Assembly (NCBI GenBank): GCA_964211495.1
Contig: CAXORL010000020.1
Coordinates: 1 to 5,846, forward strand
DNA: 5,846 nucleotides
Origin: Faucicola osloensis_B
GTDB lineage: Bacteria > Pseudomonadota > Gammaproteobacteria > Pseudomonadales > Moraxellaceae
Reading direction: 5' to 3'
Of this stretch, positions 1-5,846 are shown piece by piece. The first letter of the stretch is position 1. Each line of letters begins with the position of its first letter. A program made the position numbers and the translations under genes. The notes below the pieces were generated by a model. It had not been told where the DNA came from and made no database searches. It saw only the letters and a list, made by a program, of their open reading frames with translations.

Positions 1-107
1 TAAAGGTAGTTGCCGACAATCGCTACCAGGAGCAATGCCACCACAACGACCCACTTCATCGCTTCCAGGCCGCGCCCGCTTCCTTGAGCTTCGGTATTCG
101 CACTCAT
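1..107 (-). CDS. secE: Preprotein translocase subunit SecE (5' part only)
   Basis: SecE is the small inner-membrane subunit that clamps SecY in the SecYEG protein-export channel. The window holds the ATG and 35 codons; the gene runs off the left edge. The N-terminus begins [19 protein letters not shown], followed by a hydrophobic run (about residues 20-31, [12 protein letters not shown]), the first of the three membrane segments of the enteric protein. This matches E. coli SecE as remembered. The ATG at 107-105 follows a modest ACAGG ribosome binding site at 119-115, 7 nt away. It has its own promoter about 90 bp upstream and lies beyond the tuf terminator. In E. coli it heads secE-nusG and normally sits downstream of tufB; here the upstream gene is a fusA-linked tuf, which is the oddity of this window. 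Confidence 0.96.
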
Positions 108-193
108 AAACCAACCTGTCAGAAGTATTCTACAAACATTTTCACCCCGCGATCGCGAGGCAAACCAAATCGAAACGCGTATTAGCTTTTCGG

Positions 194-221
194 ATTATAC
201 GCCCTCAACAGAGCCTGTCTC
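194..221 (-). promoter_or_regulatory. Promoter for secE(-nusG)
   Basis: On the minus strand a perfect TATAAT lies at 199-194. GAGACA at 221-216 (4 of 6 matches to the consensus -35) is 16 bp upstream. Transcription would start near 187, giving a leader of about 80 nt before secE. An independent promoter for secE-nusG downstream of tufB is established in E. coli; the exact hexamer assignment here is my reading. Because it lies between the tuf terminator and secE, it keeps secE transcribed whatever gene stands upstream. Confidence 0.75.
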
Positions 222-279
222 AGCAATGATTATGACAAAGAAAATCACTGATGAGCCAGGTTCTGGTACGAAAGCGTGC

Positions 280-306
280 AAAAAGGGCATCAAATGATGC
301 CCTTTT
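280..306 (-). terminator. Rho-independent terminator of tuf / the str transcript
   Basis: A 12-base perfect inverted repeat (281-292 with 295-306) gives, in minus-strand RNA, a GGGCAUC/GAUGCCC stem with an AUUU loop. It is preceded by AAAA and followed by five U residues (from A280-A284). It starts 30 bp after the tuf stop codon. From memory the same hairpin follows tufB in E. coli, which supports a tufB-type origin for this end of the gene. The A-tract/U-tract symmetry means it could also act weakly on the other strand, where no gene needs it. Confidence 0.9.
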
Positions 307-336
307 AGTGCGCATTGCGTCAAATGTTATCGGCAA

Positions 337-1521
<1,185 letters not shown>

Positions 1522-1540
1522 GGCTATATTCCTTACTATA

Positions 1541-1566
1541 GTGCTCTCCCCTTCAGGAGAGAGCAC
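1541..1566 (-). other. Stable hairpin in the fusA-tuf intercistronic RNA
   Basis: In minus-strand RNA, GUGCUCUC (1566-1559) pairs with GAGAGCAC (1548-1541). The stem continues through a U-G wobble and two C-G pairs to a UGAA loop (1555-1552), about 11 bp in all. There is no U-tract, so it is not an intrinsic terminator. It sits 7 nt upstream of the tuf AAGGA. A role in mRNA processing, stability or insulating tuf initiation from fusA translation is possible but is inference only. Confidence 0.75.
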
Positions 1567-1591
1567 GGGACTTTGGTATTAACCCTTAGGC

Positions 1592-3718
<2,127 letters not shown>

Positions 3719-3733
3719 TTATCTTTTAGGCGT

Positions 3734-3802
3734 TCAATTTAAGTAGCCCAAAGCGGGCTGCTTACTGGAAGCGCCCGCCTGGTGACTAAAACTCCGAAGG
3801 GA
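3734..3802 (-). other. Untranslated remnant/precursor of the K-12 type S7 C-terminal extension
   Basis: After the rpsG TAA (3805-3803) the same frame stays open for 22 codons, beginning SLRSFSHQAG, to a TGA at 3736-3734. These are the extra residues of the 179-residue S7 of E. coli K-12 as remembered. One base change (TAA to TTA, Leu) would join them to the 156-residue protein. Here they are spacer RNA, leaving 96 nt between rpsG and fusA. The stretch can also fold: AAGCAGCCC (3763-3755) pairs with GGGCUACUU (3749-3741) apart from one C-A mismatch. Confidence 0.8.
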
Positions 3803-4847
<1,045 letters not shown>

Positions 4848-4869
4848 GAAATATACAACGATCCCGCCA

Positions 4870-5157
4870 TCACCAGGCCATCTGGCTGGAGTGCTTAACC
4901 GTAAGTCTGACGAAATCAGTATAGTCAATGGGAATGATGTCGTTCGAAATTCGACCAGTCAAACCGCGGGCAATAAGGTCTTCGTTCAGAGCATAGACCT
5001 TAATGGGGGCATTACGCAGACTTTCAAGGTAGCGGTTGCCGTCAACTGCGGCAGTTACGCCATCTTGCAATAATAGCAGTTCGTCACCTTCACTGAGCAG
5101 ACGCAGCAGCGCAGCAAAGTCCGTCAGCCAGGGTGAACGATGTAATGTGTGCAGCAT
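4870..5157 (-). CDS. tusB: tRNA 2-thiouridine synthesis sulfur-relay protein TusB
   Basis: TusB is one of three related subunits of the cytoplasmic TusBCD complex (two of each chain). The complex takes sulfur from TusA and passes it to TusE, which feeds MnmA for the 2-thio group at U34 of tRNA-Lys, -Glu and -Gln. The 95 residues, starting MLHTLHRSPWLTDFAALLRL and ending SSQMAW, are the family length. No Cys is present at all, as expected for a structural subunit. The ATG at 5157 is 6 nt after the tusC stop, and its GAGG site (5165-5162) overlaps that TGA, suggesting coupled translation. Last gene of the tus group. Confidence 0.95.
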   Translation of the reverse strand: MLHTLHRSPWLTDFAALLRLLSEGDELLLLQDGVTAAVDGNRYLESLRNAPIKVYALNEDLIARGLTGRISNDIIPIDYTDFVRLTVKHSSQMAW

Positions 5158-5163
5158 AACGCC

Positions 5164-5523
5164 TCAAAACCTCAAAATAACATCGTAGTTGGCGAGTTCG
5201 CGGCGTAAGGCATCTGCTTCGAGCGGCGTGGCTTCGACCACAAAGGGTGTCTGCGGATCTAACCCACGTTCGCGCAGTGAAGCCGCGCAAATCCAGCACT
5301 GTTCAATATCGTACAGACCCAACAATTTAAAAGTGGCAATGTAATCACGCGCCAGCACTGCATCGGGCTTTTGTCCTGGCAGCAGCTGAAAAACGCCATC
5401 AGCAATAAAGAAGACGGCCAGATCGTCAGTTAATGCGGAAGTTGCCAGTAAAGCATCTAAACCTTCCCGGCCTGCAGTTGTACCATGAGGCGCAGTAGAA
5501 AAAACAAACGCAATTCGTTTCAT
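5164..5523 (-). CDS. tusC: tRNA 2-thiouridine synthesis sulfur-relay protein TusC
   Basis: TusC is the second subunit of the TusBCD sulfur-transfer complex and belongs to the same DsrE/F-like fold as TusB and TusD. It has 119 residues, the E. coli length. It starts [20 protein letters not shown], a beta strand followed by the glycine-containing loop of the fold. The protein carries Cys in the ...[10 protein letters not shown]... segment (about residues 76-79), but in E. coli sulfur transfer is assigned to TusD Cys78. The ATG at 5523 overlaps the TGA of tusD by one base (TGATG), so translation is probably coupled. Confidence 0.95.
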
Positions 5524-5846
5524 CAGAACTGTACCACCCTGTCACAGGTCAGCGAGGCTTCCGCCAGCGCGCCAAGTCCGCTTAAGGTAAATCCCGGCTG
5601 AAGGTTTGACGAAGCAAGCCCCAGTCTTCCGGCCTCCGTTTCATCAACAACGCCACGGCGTAATGCTGCCGCTACGCAGATATTCAGCGCCACACCATGT
5701 TGCGCATTCAACTGTTGCCAGCCGCGCACAAGGTCAAATTCGTCGCTTGCCGGTGAGGTCAATTGGTTAGCGTTATAGACCCCTTCCCGATAGAAAAAAA
5801 CGCTGCTTAACTCATGGCCTTCTGCTATCAGCGCCTGCGCAAACTG
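5523..5846 (-). CDS. tusD: Sulfurtransferase TusD (N-terminus beyond window)
   Basis: TusD is the catalytic subunit of TusBCD, holding the persulfide on a conserved Cys during transfer from TusA to TusE. The frame is open from the right edge ([15 protein letters not shown]...) to the TGA at 5525-5523, 107 residues. Compared with the 128-residue E. coli protein as remembered, about 21 N-terminal residues are missing only because the window ends. The catalytic Cys78 is visible in [18 protein letters not shown] at 5762 that could be taken as a start is an internal Leu codon of this frame, not the real start. First of the three overlapping tus genes seen here. Confidence 0.95.

Noticed and set aside
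1522..1566. Upstream ATG extending EF-Tu by 15 residues
   Set aside because: The ATG lies inside the stem region of the fusA-tuf hairpin; the GTG at 1521 has a good AAGGA at proper spacing and gives the exact family N-terminus.
5090..5299. Minus-strand 69-codon frame overlapping the tusC-tusB border
   Set aside because: It is out of frame with both tus genes, whose identities and spacing are secure; it has no plausible ribosome binding site or recognisable content.

Overview
The window suggests Escherichia coli or Shigella. The translated EF-Tu, EF-G, S12 and S7 and the SecE N-terminus match the E. coli proteins as I remember them, and the tusDCB / rpsL-rpsG-fusA-tuf order is the enteric str locus. 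All comparisons to K-12 are from memory; no alignment was run.

Every gene is on the minus strand, so transcription runs from the right edge to the left. 5846-4870: tusD (5' end cut off by the window), tusC and tusB, overlapping or a few bases apart, encode the TusBCD sulfur relay for tRNA 2-thiouridine. 4869-4745: a 125-bp spacer with a strong promoter (TTGACA, 17 bp, TAAAAT) and a terminator-like hairpin at the predicted start of the str transcript. 4744-337: the str operon, rpsL (S12), rpsG (S7), fusA (EF-G) and tuf (EF-Tu). The 96-bp rpsL-rpsG spacer is the site of S7 translational feedback, and a 7-bp pairing that hides the rpsG ribosome binding site is visible. 336-108: an intrinsic terminator after tuf, then a TATAAT promoter for secE. 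107-1: the first 35 codons of secE, which normally heads secE-nusG.

The most notable point is the gene order. In the standard E. coli map fusA is followed by tufA, while secE follows tufB at a distant locus behind four tRNA genes. Here one tuf gene has the tufA upstream side (fusA, GTG start) and the tufB downstream side (C-terminal Ser, terminator, secE promoter, secE). The simplest reading is homologous exchange between the oppositely oriented tufA and tufB copies, giving a large chromosomal inversion around oriC. An assembly misjoin through the roughly 1.2-kb tuf repeat would look identical in this window.

The second point of interest is that S7 has 156 residues (the E. coli B-like length), with the 22 codons of the K-12 C-terminal extension still readable after the TAA stop. 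Apart from these, this is core translation machinery. I see no mobile element, CRISPR array, tRNA or new system in it.
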